Shown here: positions 1-7,687 of the stretch, piece by piece
How the letters are laid out: each line of letters opens with the position of its first letter
Numbering within the stretch: position 1 is the stretch's first letter
Source of the DNA: CAVVEQ01 sp963806635
GTDB taxonomy: Bacteria; Chloroflexota; Anaerolineae; Anaerolineales; Anaerolineaceae
Assembly: GCA_963806635.1 (NCBI GenBank)
Contig: CAWDZA010000015.1
Location: 1,364,001-1,428,000, forward strand
Direction: 5' to 3'
DNA length: 64,000 bases
Notes under the pieces: model-generated
What the model was told of the DNA's origin: nothing
Seen by the model: the letters and a program-made list of their open reading frames with translations, nothing else
The model's database searches: none
Translations under genes and position numbers: made by a program

Positions 1-358
1 CGATTACAATCCCGATCGCGAAAACACCCAGAAGTGCGACCGGTACATTCGAGTTATTTCCCTGCATGATGTATGAAGACATCACTGCTGTAATGCTGAT
101 GGTGTATGCAACCGAAAGATCGATGGAAGCGCCAAGTAAAACAAATGTCTGGCCTACCGCCACAATGCCGAGCGCAACAGATCGGACGATGATATTGAGC
201 ATGATCGCCGGATTTGTAAACATTTGGCCGTCGGAATTTATCTGATCTAATATGCCTGTGAACAAGAAAATGATGATCAGAAAAATATACACCGGTGGGA
301 TCTTGGATGACCGGGACATTCTCTTGAACCAGTTATCTGAAGGTGATGTAGTCGCCAT
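1..358 (-). CDS. Sugar ABC transporter permease (RbsC-like), 3' end cut off by window
   Basis: The first 119 residues of an inner-membrane permease of the ribose/xylose/galactose ABC family are visible; the gene runs out of the window. After a short charged N-terminus come hydrophobic segments at about residues 23-37, 52-75 and 85-119. The stretch VGQTFVLLGASIDLS resembles the conserved 'T.V...GGIDLSVG' region of RbsC-type permeases. The ATG at 358-356 starts one base after the stop codon of the upstream ATPase gene (360-362), so the two are cotranscribed and probably translationally coupled. Substrate cannot be read from the sequence; neighbouring isomerases and kinases suggest a monosaccharide or polyol. 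Confidence 0.8.
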   Translation of the reverse strand, partial: MATTSPSDNWFKRMSRSSKIPPVYIFLIIIFLFTGILDQINSDGQMFTNPAIMLNIIVRSVALGIVAVGQTFVLLGASIDLSVAYTISITAVMSSYIMQGNNSNVPVALLGVFAIGIVI

Positions 359-359
359 G

Positions 360-1946
360 TTATTCCTTTTCCGTTGAAACAGTATTCTCAATTTTCATAT
401 CTTCCGCATGGCCTGTCGCGACAAGCATAATGTCTTTTTCTGTGGATTTCGCCGGGAGCTCGCCTGCGATGCGACCATCCCGCATGACCAGGATCCGGTC
501 ACTCATCCCCAGTACCTCCGGTAGTTCCGATGAGATCATCAAGACTGCAATCCCCTGCTTGGTCAATCCACGGATCATATCGTGTATGCTGGCTTTTGCC
601 TCAACGTCGATTCCACGCGTCGGTTCATCAAAAATAAATATGCTCGACTTTGAGGAGAGCCATTTGGAAAGAACCACTTTTTGTTGGTTGCCACCGCTTA
701 GATATTGAGCCTCGCGATTGAAGGTCTCGGCTTTTAAGTCCACCTGACTGGCCAAATCCGGGACCAGAGTTCGAGTTTTCCGAATTCCGTCCTTATAAAT
801 AAAACCCAAAAATGGTTGCAATGTCCGAACGGTCAGAAGGATATTATCCCGAATGGGTTGTTTGGGCAGGATCCCTTCCGCCTTGCGGTCTTCCGTTACG
901 AAACCCATATGGAGGCGGATCGCATCCGGGGGTGATTTGATGGACTGGATTTTTCCATTTACTTCGACCGTTCCAGTCTTGAAAGGGATAACCCCAAAGA
1001 GGGCTTGAGCCAGTTCTGTTCGACCGGAGCCCTGAAGCCCGGCAACACAGAGAACTTCACCCTTGCGGAGCTCGAAATTGATATCCTTGAGGAAATCATT
1101 CCCGCCATTTTTTACCCGAAGAACCACTTCACCGATATCCTCCGGGCTGCCGAGAGGAGGGAAATAATGATCAAGATCACGTCCAACCATCATATGAACG
1201 ATCTCAGAAGTGTTTGTGTCCTTCGTCATGACCGTTCCGACCAACTCGCCATCTTTAAGAACGGATATCTTTTCAGCGATCTCAAAAACCTCGCGCAAAC
1301 GGTGCGAGATGAAGACAATCGCCATACCGCGAGCTTTTAAATTTTGAATCAGATCCGAAAGTATCTTTACTTCAATGGTGGTAAGAGAAGCTGTCGGCTC
1401 GTCCATGATGAGGACTTTAGAATCGAAGGAAATGGCTTTTGCGATCTCCACGATCTGCTGTTCCGCCACGGAAAGGGAATGGCACATGGCTGTCGGGCTA
1501 ATCATTTTATCCGCTTCGACTTCTTTAAGTACCCGAACAGCTTCGCGGTTCAACTCCGCGATGTTGAGCGCTCCAAACTTCCCTGGCTCGCGTCCCAGAA
1601 AGATATTCTGCGCCACCGTACGGTCCGGAAGCAGGTTAAATTCCTGGTAAATGATGCTCACACCTTTAAGTTGTGCTTCCTGGGGGTGGTTGAATGATAC
1701 TTTTTCACCCTGCAGGATAAGTTCCCCAGAATCGGCAATATAGGCGCCAGCCATGATCTTCATCAGGGTGGATTTCCCGGCGCCGTTTTCTCCAACTACG
1801 GCATGAACCTCCCCAGGCAGGAATTGCAAAGAAATATTATTGCAGGCAACCACACCCGGAAAACGCTTGCTTATCTGCCGGGCTTCCATCACTGGGCCCT
1901 TCGTAATGGGCTGTTCTGAGGCGGTAACACTGGATGCTAAAGTCAT
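360..1946 (-). CDS. Sugar ABC transporter ATP-binding protein (RbsA/MglA/XylG family)
   Basis: A 528-residue tandem ATPase that energises monosaccharide uptake, the usual length for the family. The first nucleotide-binding domain has Walker A GENGAGKST near residue 53, signature LSVAEQQ, and Walker B VLIMDEPTASL. The second has the family's degenerate P-loop (GLQGSGRTE), signature LSGGNQQK and FIFDEPTRGIDV. It is followed at once by the permease. A periplasmic sugar-binding protein is not inside the window. Together with the downstream permease and the upstream epimerase and ROK regulator this looks like one leftward operon (genes from 4235 down to 1). Confidence 0.93.
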   Translation of the reverse strand: MTLASSVTASEQPITKGPVMEARQISKRFPGVVACNNISLQFLPGEVHAVVGENGAGKSTLMKIMAGAYIADSGELILQGEKVSFNHPQEAQLKGVSIIYQEFNLLPDRTVAQNIFLGREPGKFGALNIAELNREAVRVLKEVEADKMISPTAMCHSLSVAEQQIVEIAKAISFDSKVLIMDEPTASLTTIEVKILSDLIQNLKARGMAIVFISHRLREVFEIAEKISVLKDGELVGTVMTKDTNTSEIVHMMVGRDLDHYFPPLGSPEDIGEVVLRVKNGGNDFLKDINFELRKGEVLCVAGLQGSGRTELAQALFGVIPFKTGTVEVNGKIQSIKSPPDAIRLHMGFVTEDRKAEGILPKQPIRDNILLTVRTLQPFLGFIYKDGIRKTRTLVPDLASQVDLKAETFNREAQYLSGGNQQKVVLSKWLSSKSSIFIFDEPTRGIDVEAKASIHDMIRGLTKQGIAVLMISSELPEVLGMSDRILVMRDGRIAGELPAKSTEKDIMLVATGHAEDMKIENTVSTEKE

Positions 1947-1972
1947 GGGAACCTCTTATTCGTATACCTTGC

Positions 1973-2821
1973 TCAGGCGAGCAGTTTCTTCAGAAATTTC
2001 AAACCATCTGTTGCGATCGCATCCTGGCTGGGAGCGATCTCCCTCCAAATGCACACCGCACGGGCGATCTCCTTCACCTGGGAAGTAAAGGATTCTATCA
2101 CGACAGGGCCTTCATAATGCACATCCTTCAAACCGCGGGCAACATCATCCCAATGAACCTGTCCGGTTCCCGGAACGCCACGGTCGTTCTCGCAGGCATG
2201 GAAGTGAAAGATCTTCTTCCCCGCCGCGCGAATTGCATCACCGCTGTTCTTCTCCTCAAGGTGCATATGGAAGGTATCTAAATGGAAACCAACGTTATCA
2301 GCACCTGTTTCCTCGATAAACCTCAACCCCTGGGAAACTACGTTGAGCATGTCAGTTTCAAACCGGTTAAGGGTCTCCATCGCCAGGCGCACACCTTTCG
2401 GTTTTGCGTAATCTGCCAGGCTGCGAATTTCCCTGACCGCACGATCCCATTCGGCTTTGCGTTCGGTTTCGCTTTCCAAATGCTCCTTGCCAACCGCAGA
2501 ATACATCGGCCCGCAAACCACCGGCGAACCTAGAGCTTCGGCTGTATCGATCAGCCAGCGGGTATAAACGCGTGCGTTTTCCGCGAACTGATCATTGGTA
2601 CTACATAGATTCCGGTCAAGCCCGAAAGCTCCGCAGACGATTGCCTGAAGCTGGTTCTTTCCGAGCTCGGCTTTAATTTGCGGAACATCCAGTAACGCTG
2701 GGTTTTCAACCGAGATCTCAAGGATATCAAATCCCATCGCCTTCACCTTGGGAGCCAGCTCTCTGATGGCGGCGGTGGTGCAGGGGGAAACCCAAACGAA
2801 TGTGTTGATTCCAAATTTCAT
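1973..2821 (-). CDS. D-tagatose/D-psicose 3-epimerase-like TIM-barrel protein
   Basis: A 282-residue (beta/alpha)8 protein of the sugar phosphate isomerase/epimerase superfamily. The four metal ligands of ketose 3-epimerases can be placed: Glu in AMETLNRFETD, Asp in HLDTFHMH, His in FHFHACENDRG and Glu in VVIESF. The HACENDRGVPGTG segment is characteristic of D-tagatose 3-epimerase/D-psicose 3-epimerase enzymes, which invert C3 of free ketoses using Mn2+ or Co2+. It lies 26 bp before the ABC ATPase and 10 bp after the ROK gene, so the transported compound is plausibly a ketose or is converted into one. Exact substrate is unknown. Confidence 0.85.
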   Translation of the reverse strand: MKFGINTFVWVSPCTTAAIRELAPKVKAMGFDILEISVENPALLDVPQIKAELGKNQLQAIVCGAFGLDRNLCSTNDQFAENARVYTRWLIDTAEALGSPVVCGPMYSAVGKEHLESETERKAEWDRAVREIRSLADYAKPKGVRLAMETLNRFETDMLNVVSQGLRFIEETGADNVGFHLDTFHMHLEEKNSGDAIRAAGKKIFHFHACENDRGVPGTGQVHWDDVARGLKDVHYEGPVVIESFTSQVKEIARAVCIWREIAPSQDAIATDGLKFLKKLLA

Positions 2822-2831
2822 TAAAGCCCTC

Positions 2832-4235
2832 TCAATCCTCTATCGTTCCATCCCCGTTCGAGCCATTCGCTGGTTCGACCGTGAAAATATAATCCATCGC
2901 CAGATTGATCGCGCCGATGATACCAGCGTCGGCGCCAATGGTGGAAAAAACAAGGTCCAAGTTGCGAGTGGCAAGCGGCAGTGAACGATTCAAAACAGCC
3001 TGCCGGATGGAGGAGAGCAGAATATCTCCCAATTTGCTCACCCCGCCGCCGATCACGATCATGGCAGGATTGTAAAAATTCACCAGGCTGGCCAACACCT
3101 CTCCCACCATTTGCCCGGTCTCACGGATGATCTCAATGGAAAGGATATCCCCCTCCCTGGCAGCGACGCCAACGTCTTCAGCGGTCAGGGAGCCATTATT
3201 CGCGTCGCGCCTCTTACTGAGGATGGAGCTCTTACCTGCTTCGGCCGCTCTCATAGCACGCTCGGCAATAGCTGGACCGCCCGCCAGAGCTTCCAGACAT
3301 CCGCGGTTTCCACACGGGCACAGGGGACCGTTTTTATCCACACCGATGTGCCCGATATCTCCGGCGCAGCCGCTGGAGCCCCGGTAGATGGAACCGTTGG
3401 AAATGATGCCTGCACCGATCCCGGTGCCGATTTTGACATAGATCAAATCGTTCACGCCCTGCCCGGCGCCCTGGTGGATTTCCCCCAGAGCCATCACATT
3501 GACGTCGTTATCCACAACCACATTCGCAGAGGGAAACCACTGCTGAACCGTTTCGATGATCGGATAGCGATCCCAGCCCGGCATGATGGGCGGCGAAATG
3601 GCAGTACCGTTGGAAAAATCCACTGGACCCGGAATTCCGATCCCAATTCCCCGCAATTTCGCTGGGTCGAGGTTGTTAGCCTTCATCAGGGCTTCCACCA
3701 TCTCGCACACCCTGCCGAGAACCTTAATGGGACCTTCGCGGACATACAGTTCTTCTGCAGCCCGGGCTAAAATCTTTTGCCCGAAGTTGGCGATCGCCAG
3801 ATCGATACTGGTGGCGCCTATATCCACCCCGGCTACGTAACCAAGGTCACCGTTCAGGCTAAAAGTTCTGGACCTGCGTCCGCCGGAATATTCCGAATTA
3901 TCGTTTTCAATGATGAAGTTTTTTTGGAGAAGGGAATCGATGCTACTGGTGATTTTGGTTCGCGAGTGATCGGTTCCTACTACCAGGTTTGCCTTGGTGA
4001 GCTCACCGTAAAGGCGGATCAGGTCGATCAGTTCTTTTTCGGTGGGGGTGATAAACAACCGGTTGGGCAATTCCTCTGCCTGAACAAGCCATGCCGGCGT
4101 GTCCGGTGTGTTGAAGGAACGGTATTTTTTTGTGCTTACCTCTCGCCCAAAGCCCATTATCGAGTCCGTAAAAAAGGATGGTACTGCGGCGTGCGGTTTA
4201 AGGTGCTCAGCTTGCCAGGAAAACGAACCGTTCAA
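2832..4235 (-). CDS. ROK-family transcriptional regulator (NagC/XylR type)
   Basis: A 467-residue sugar-responsive repressor. An N-terminal winged helix-turn-helix (roughly residues 60-130, with GRRSRTFSLN closing the wing) precedes a ROK sugar-binding domain with the phosphate motif DIGATSIDLAI, VVDNDVNVMALGE, GTGIGAGI, and the ROK zinc motif GHIGVD...CPCGNRGCLE. It is the first gene of the leftward transporter operon. The TTG at 4235 has GAGGG nine bases upstream and is my chosen start. An ATG at residue 27 (4157) has no clear ribosome site but is possible. It likely controls its own operon through the promoter region at 4286-4331. Confidence 0.88.
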   Translation of the reverse strand: MNGSFSWQAEHLKPHAAVPSFFTDSIMGFGREVSTKKYRSFNTPDTPAWLVQAEELPNRLFITPTEKELIDLIRLYGELTKANLVVGTDHSRTKITSSIDSLLQKNFIIENDNSEYSGGRRSRTFSLNGDLGYVAGVDIGATSIDLAIANFGQKILARAAEELYVREGPIKVLGRVCEMVEALMKANNLDPAKLRGIGIGIPGPVDFSNGTAISPPIMPGWDRYPIIETVQQWFPSANVVVDNDVNVMALGEIHQGAGQGVNDLIYVKIGTGIGAGIISNGSIYRGSSGCAGDIGHIGVDKNGPLCPCGNRGCLEALAGGPAIAERAMRAAEAGKSSILSKRRDANNGSLTAEDVGVAAREGDILSIEIIRETGQMVGEVLASLVNFYNPAMIVIGGGVSKLGDILLSSIRQAVLNRSLPLATRNLDLVFSTIGADAGIIGAINLAMDYIFTVEPANGSNGDGTIED

Positions 4236-4285
4236 AATTTGCTGCCCTCAGGAAGGAATTACCCTGTGAAATTGATCTTTCCAAC

Positions 4286-4331
4286 CTGGTTACCAGCTTA
4301 ATCATTATAGCGACCAATGTACAAATGTCAA
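4286..4331 (-). promoter_or_regulatory. Sigma70 promoter of the ROK-transporter operon with candidate operator
   Basis: Read leftward: TTGACA at 4331-4326, a 16-base spacer, and TATAAT at 4309-4304, both perfect consensus hexamers. Immediately downstream is the palindrome CTGGTTACCAG (4286-4296), placed where a repressor would block initiation. Upstream, AAATGTCA (4323-4330, overlapping the -35) and TGACATTT (4360-4367) form inverted 8-mers. Either could bind the ROK protein; the sequence alone does not say which. Confidence 0.7.
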
Positions 4332-4402
4332 TCACTTTTGTTAATTTCAATGCAACTTATGACATTTATTGTCATTTCTTGGTCTTTTCTCTCTTTGGGT
4401 CA

Positions 4403-4434
4403 ACGGGGATGGGAAAAGTATCTCCCATCCCCGT
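4403..4434. terminator. Hairpin between the two leftward operons
   Basis: Inverted repeat ACGGGGATGGGA (4403-4414) / TCCCATCCCCGT (4423-4434), a perfect 12-bp stem with an 8-base loop, beginning 10 bases after the stop codon of the Gfo/Idh gene. It is well placed to end that transcript, but no U-tract follows on the minus strand, so it may act mainly as an RNA 3'-end stabiliser or need Rho. Confidence 0.5.
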
Positions 4435-4443
4435 CGTTGAGAT

Positions 4444-5607
4444 TTATTTGACCTCGGCAACCTTAATCTTTCGGCCTTCGCGCGATGAAATGATGGCAGC
4501 CTCCAGGATCTGGATATCCTTGACACCGTCCAACAGGTTGGGTGTGATCTTGGCGCCCTTTTCCAGCGCGTTCAGGAAATCCACCACTGCGTGGGTAAAT
4601 TCGTGCTCATAGCCGATGATATGGCCCGCTGGCCACCATGCTGTCATATAAGGATGTACTGATTCTGTGGTCTGGATCGTACGGAAGCCCTGCTCACCGG
4701 CAGGATCCTCCACGTTGAGATACTGAAGCTCGTTCATGCGCTCCAGGTTGAAGATCAGGCTACCCTTGCTGCCATAGATCTCGAAATAATTGTAGTTCTT
4801 ACGCCCACTAGCGAAGCGGCTGGCCTCGAATGAACCCAAGGCACCATTGGCGAACTCCACCACCATGAAGGCGGCATCGTCCACGGTGACCTTGCCTTTC
4901 GATCCGCCGCCGGTACCGGATTTAAACGTCCCAGCATCCTTGCCGGGTAGAGGGCGCTCCTCGACGAAGGTCTTGAGCATGGCGGTGACGGTATCCACCT
5001 CGCCGATCAAATAGCGCGCCAGATCCACGCTGTGGGAGTTCAGATCGTAGTGCGGACCTGCGCCGGCGTACTTGGACTGCAGATGCCAGGTGAGCGGGAA
5101 GTTGGGGTCGGTGATCCAATCCTGCAGGTACGTGCCGCGCCAGTGAAAGATCTGCCCGATCTTGCCCGCATCGATAAGCTGCTTGGCAAAAGCCACCGCA
5201 GGGGTACGTCGGTAGTTATGATTGAGGTAATGAAGCACACCGGCTTTTTCGGCGGCATCATACATTTCCTTCGCCTCAGCGTAGTTGAGCGCAACGGGCT
5301 TCTCGCAGAAGATCGCCTTGCCATTTTTTGCAGCGGCAATGACGATTTCCTTGTGCAAAAAAGTTGGCGTGCAAACGTCGATGATGTCCACATCTTTGCG
5401 TTCCACCACTTTACGCCAGTCGCTCTCGGTTTCCTCCCAGCCCCAGTTTTTGGCAAAATCGCTGGTGTAGGCTTCATCCTGCCCGCAGGCCACCTTGAGG
5501 ACTGGCTTGAGCCCCAGGTTAAAGAACTTGGGGGCCGAGGTCCAGGCGTTGCTGTGGGCTTTGCCCATGAACTTGGTGCCGATGATGGCAACATTCACAT
5601 TTTTCAT
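4444..5607 (-). CDS. Gfo/Idh/MocA family oxidoreductase
   Basis: A 387-residue NAD(P)-dependent sugar dehydrogenase. The Rossmann fold starts at VAIIGTKFMGKAHSNAW; the family motif EKPVALNYAEA lies near residue 98; the C-terminal alpha/beta substrate domain includes GPHYDLNSHSVDLARYLIG, whose His is typical of the catalytic region. It is followed upstream by a TIM-barrel protein 30 bp away, a common pairing in inositol and uncommon-sugar catabolism. These two genes form a leftward operon transcribed from the divergent region opposite the GntR gene. Substrate is unknown, probably a cyclic polyol or sugar. Confidence 0.9.
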   Translation of the reverse strand: MKNVNVAIIGTKFMGKAHSNAWTSAPKFFNLGLKPVLKVACGQDEAYTSDFAKNWGWEETESDWRKVVERKDVDIIDVCTPTFLHKEIVIAAAKNGKAIFCEKPVALNYAEAKEMYDAAEKAGVLHYLNHNYRRTPAVAFAKQLIDAGKIGQIFHWRGTYLQDWITDPNFPLTWHLQSKYAGAGPHYDLNSHSVDLARYLIGEVDTVTAMLKTFVEERPLPGKDAGTFKSGTGGGSKGKVTVDDAAFMVVEFANGALGSFEASRFASGRKNYNYFEIYGSKGSLIFNLERMNELQYLNVEDPAGEQGFRTIQTTESVHPYMTAWWPAGHIIGYEHEFTHAVVDFLNALEKGAKITPNLLDGVKDIQILEAAIISSREGRKIKVAEVK

Positions 5608-5637
5608 AGCATTTCCTCCACCCTGGAAGGGTGCGGG

Positions 5638-6498
5638 TTATTTGAGATCCTTGGTTATGCGTTTCAGCTCTTTGATGCTGAGAGCCACGGCTTCGTCCTC
5701 GCGCTCGGTCCAATCCGTGTGCGGATGATCGATCTCGACTGCCAGGAAACCCTGGAAGTTGGCTTTAAAAAGCAGTTTAGCCAATGCTTCATTATCGATC
5801 AAGCCTTTACCCACCGGCACACCGGCAAAGAAGAACCAGTCGGTCGGTCTGGCGTTCTTATCCGGCATAAGGTCCTTCACATGGGTGGCCAGGACGTAAG
5901 GCGCCAGTTTCTCCATCCCGGCTATGGGGTCATCCAAAAGGCGCAGGAAGTTGCCGGTATCAAAGTTCAACCCGAAATAGGGGGAATCCACTTCACCCAG
6001 AAGCTGCAGGATCTCATCCGAGGTGAAATCGATGTGATTTTCCACAGCCAGCTTGACATCGTTATCCTTGGCAACCTTGACGGCTTTTTTGAACATCCGA
6101 ACCAGGGCTTTGATCTGGGGGCCGTGCGGCTCGTGGCGGAACATCAGGCTGCTGCCCACCACGCGCATCACATCCGCGCCAATGGACTTGGCGTAGGGGA
6201 TCATGGTCACCATTTCGTCGTAAGCCTTCCAGTTCCTGCCACGCTCCAGGCCATCCGGGTGACCCCAAGCGTAGACGCGGTCAAATTTATAGTCATCCAG
6301 GCGGGCTTTCAGATCGCTAAACCAGGCCTTATCGTAGGAGGGGAAGAAGCAGGATTCGAGAGAGACGCCATCCACCTTCAATTCCTTGGCCCTCACCAGG
6401 AAATCTTCCATGGTCATATTCTTGGCAGGCTTCTTCTGATCGGGGTAGACCTCGCCAAAAAACCTGTGATAACAGTAACTGTCGATCCCTACTTTCAT
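5638..6498 (-). CDS. Sugar phosphate isomerase/epimerase (AP endonuclease 2-like TIM barrel)
   Basis: A 286-residue TIM-barrel protein. Candidate metal ligands are Glu in LAVENH, Asp in NFDTGNF, His in ATHVKD and Glu in AVEIDHPH, the order found in xylose-isomerase-like barrels such as IolE/IolI and hydroxypyruvate isomerase. First gene of the leftward pair with the Gfo/Idh dehydrogenase, so likely isomerises or dehydrates that enzyme's product. The operon promoter and a GntR operator lie at 6620-6669. Specific reaction not determinable. Confidence 0.85.
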   Translation of the reverse strand: MKVGIDSYCYHRFFGEVYPDQKKPAKNMTMEDFLVRAKELKVDGVSLESCFFPSYDKAWFSDLKARLDDYKFDRVYAWGHPDGLERGRNWKAYDEMVTMIPYAKSIGADVMRVVGSSLMFRHEPHGPQIKALVRMFKKAVKVAKDNDVKLAVENHIDFTSDEILQLLGEVDSPYFGLNFDTGNFLRLLDDPIAGMEKLAPYVLATHVKDLMPDKNARPTDWFFFAGVPVGKGLIDNEALAKLLFKANFQGFLAVEIDHPHTDWTEREDEAVALSIKELKRITKDLK

Positions 6499-6619
6499 GG
6501 TATTCCTCCTAAATCAAATTTTGAGTGGTTTAATCAAAAATACGCGGGGAGAATTCCGCCGCGACTTTCCCGGAAGCCGATTTGTGATCATGCTCCTTGC
6601 AAGACTTGGTATTCATAAA

Positions 6620-6669
6620 CTTGTTATTACAGGATAACATTATTATATCTATTGATTTTCAAAATGCAA
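6620..6669 (-). promoter_or_regulatory. Leftward sigma70 promoter with GntR operator O1
   Basis: On the minus strand: TTGCAT (6669-6664), 16-base spacer, TATAAT (6647-6642). Directly downstream lies the imperfect palindrome CTTGTTAT-tacagg-ATAACATT (6620-6641, read on the plus strand), nearly identical to the perfect palindrome in front of the GntR gene. The operator covers the expected start of transcription, so a bound regulator would repress the Gfo/Idh-TIM-barrel operon. Confidence 0.75.
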
Positions 6670-6768
6670 TAGGTTAAAGCTTAAAAAAACATAACTGGGT
6701 ATTTTCAGACAGAATACACCGCGTTTTATCCTCTGGACTGGCACAAATCTTAAATATTCCTTCCCCTA

Positions 6769-6821
6769 TTGACATGCGGGGTGAAGAATTCTATAATGAC
6801 TTGTAATAACAGGATTACAAG
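6769..6821 (+). promoter_or_regulatory. Rightward consensus sigma70 promoter with GntR operator O2
   Basis: TTGACA (6769-6774), a 17-base spacer and TATAAT (6792-6797): a fully consensus promoter. Two bases later begins the perfect inverted repeat CTTGTAAT-aacagg-ATTACAAG (6800-6821), which overlaps the predicted transcription start. The palindrome matches O1 at 6620-6641 and has GntR-family character. The regulator gene starts at 6844, so it is autoregulated and controls both directions. Confidence 0.85.
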
Positions 6822-6843
6822 AATTCAACTTTTCCCCAATCCC

Positions 6844-7653
6844 ATGAATAATAACCCGACGATCAATTTCGAAAGTCACATCCCATATTACATTCAATTG
6901 ATGGAGCTGCTTAAGACCCAGATCGTCCAGAAGAAGTGGGAGCCGGGTGAACAGATCCCCGGGGAACAGGACCTCTGCGATACCTACAGCGTCAGCCGCA
7001 CAGTCGTTCGGCAGGCGCTGCGAGAGCTTGAACTGGAAGGCGTCATCACCCGCCGTAAAGGCAAGGGTACCTTCATCGCCGAGCCCAAGATCAGTGAGGG
7101 GTTGATCCAGAAGCTGACCGGGTTCTACCAGGATATGGTTGAGCGTGGTTTAAAGCCAGTCACCAAGGTTCTGCACCAGCAAGTGGTGCCCGCTGATGAA
7201 ACGACAGCGAAATTCCTCAATATCCTTCCCGGCACCCAGGTGGTGGATATCCAGCGCCTGCGTTACATCAACGAGGAACCCATTCAATTGGTCACCACCT
7301 ACATCCCTTACGCCATTTTCCCACCCATCGCCACCGTGGATCTCACCAATCGCTCGTTGTATGAATTCCTGGAGAAAGAGGGCGGTATCATTCTCTCCCG
7401 CGGCCGCCGTTACATCGAAGCCACCCTGGCGAACGAAAACGACGCCATGCTGCTGGATATCGAACGCGGTGCACCGCTGCTCATGCTCGATTCGATCAGC
7501 TATACCGAAAACGAGGTGGCTTTTGAGTATTACCATGCCCTCCACCGCGGCGACCGCTCCCGATTTGAAGTTGACCTGATCCGTTCCAGTAATTCGAATG
7601 CCACAAATGGGTCGTCTTTTTCCTCCGGCCTTCAGGAATCCCCTCTGCGTTGA
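6844..7653 (+). CDS. GntR family transcriptional regulator, HutC/UTRA subfamily
   Basis: A 269-residue repressor. Residues about 15-80 are the GntR winged helix (YYIQLMELLKTQIVQKKWEPG, then RTVVRQALRELELEGVITRR and GKGTFIAEP). The rest is a UTRA effector domain of the HutC type, which binds small sugars, phosphosugars or amino acids. The reading frame is open upstream to 6769, but that part overlaps the promoter and operator, so the ATG at 6844 (MNNNPTINF) is the start; it has no strong Shine-Dalgarno sequence. It is first in a rightward operon with the kinase 34 bp downstream, and probably senses an intermediate of that pathway. Confidence 0.92.
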   Translation: MNNNPTINFESHIPYYIQLMELLKTQIVQKKWEPGEQIPGEQDLCDTYSVSRTVVRQALRELELEGVITRRKGKGTFIAEPKISEGLIQKLTGFYQDMVERGLKPVTKVLHQQVVPADETTAKFLNILPGTQVVDIQRLRYINEEPIQLVTTYIPYAIFPPIATVDLTNRSLYEFLEKEGGIILSRGRRYIEATLANENDAMLLDIERGAPLLMLDSISYTENEVAFEYYHALHRGDRSRFEVDLIRSSNSNATNGSSFSSGLQESPLR

Positions 7654-7687
7654 TGACTTTTTCACGAAACGAGATTCTCAATCTGAC

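Noticed and set aside
5032..6618. A 528-codon open frame on the plus strand
   Set aside because: It is antisense to the Gfo/Idh and TIM-barrel genes, whose motifs are clear; the product resembles no family.
6769..6843. Upstream start (TTG 6769 or ATG 6796) for the GntR gene
   Set aside because: These codons are inside the -35/-10 boxes, so they cannot be in the transcript.
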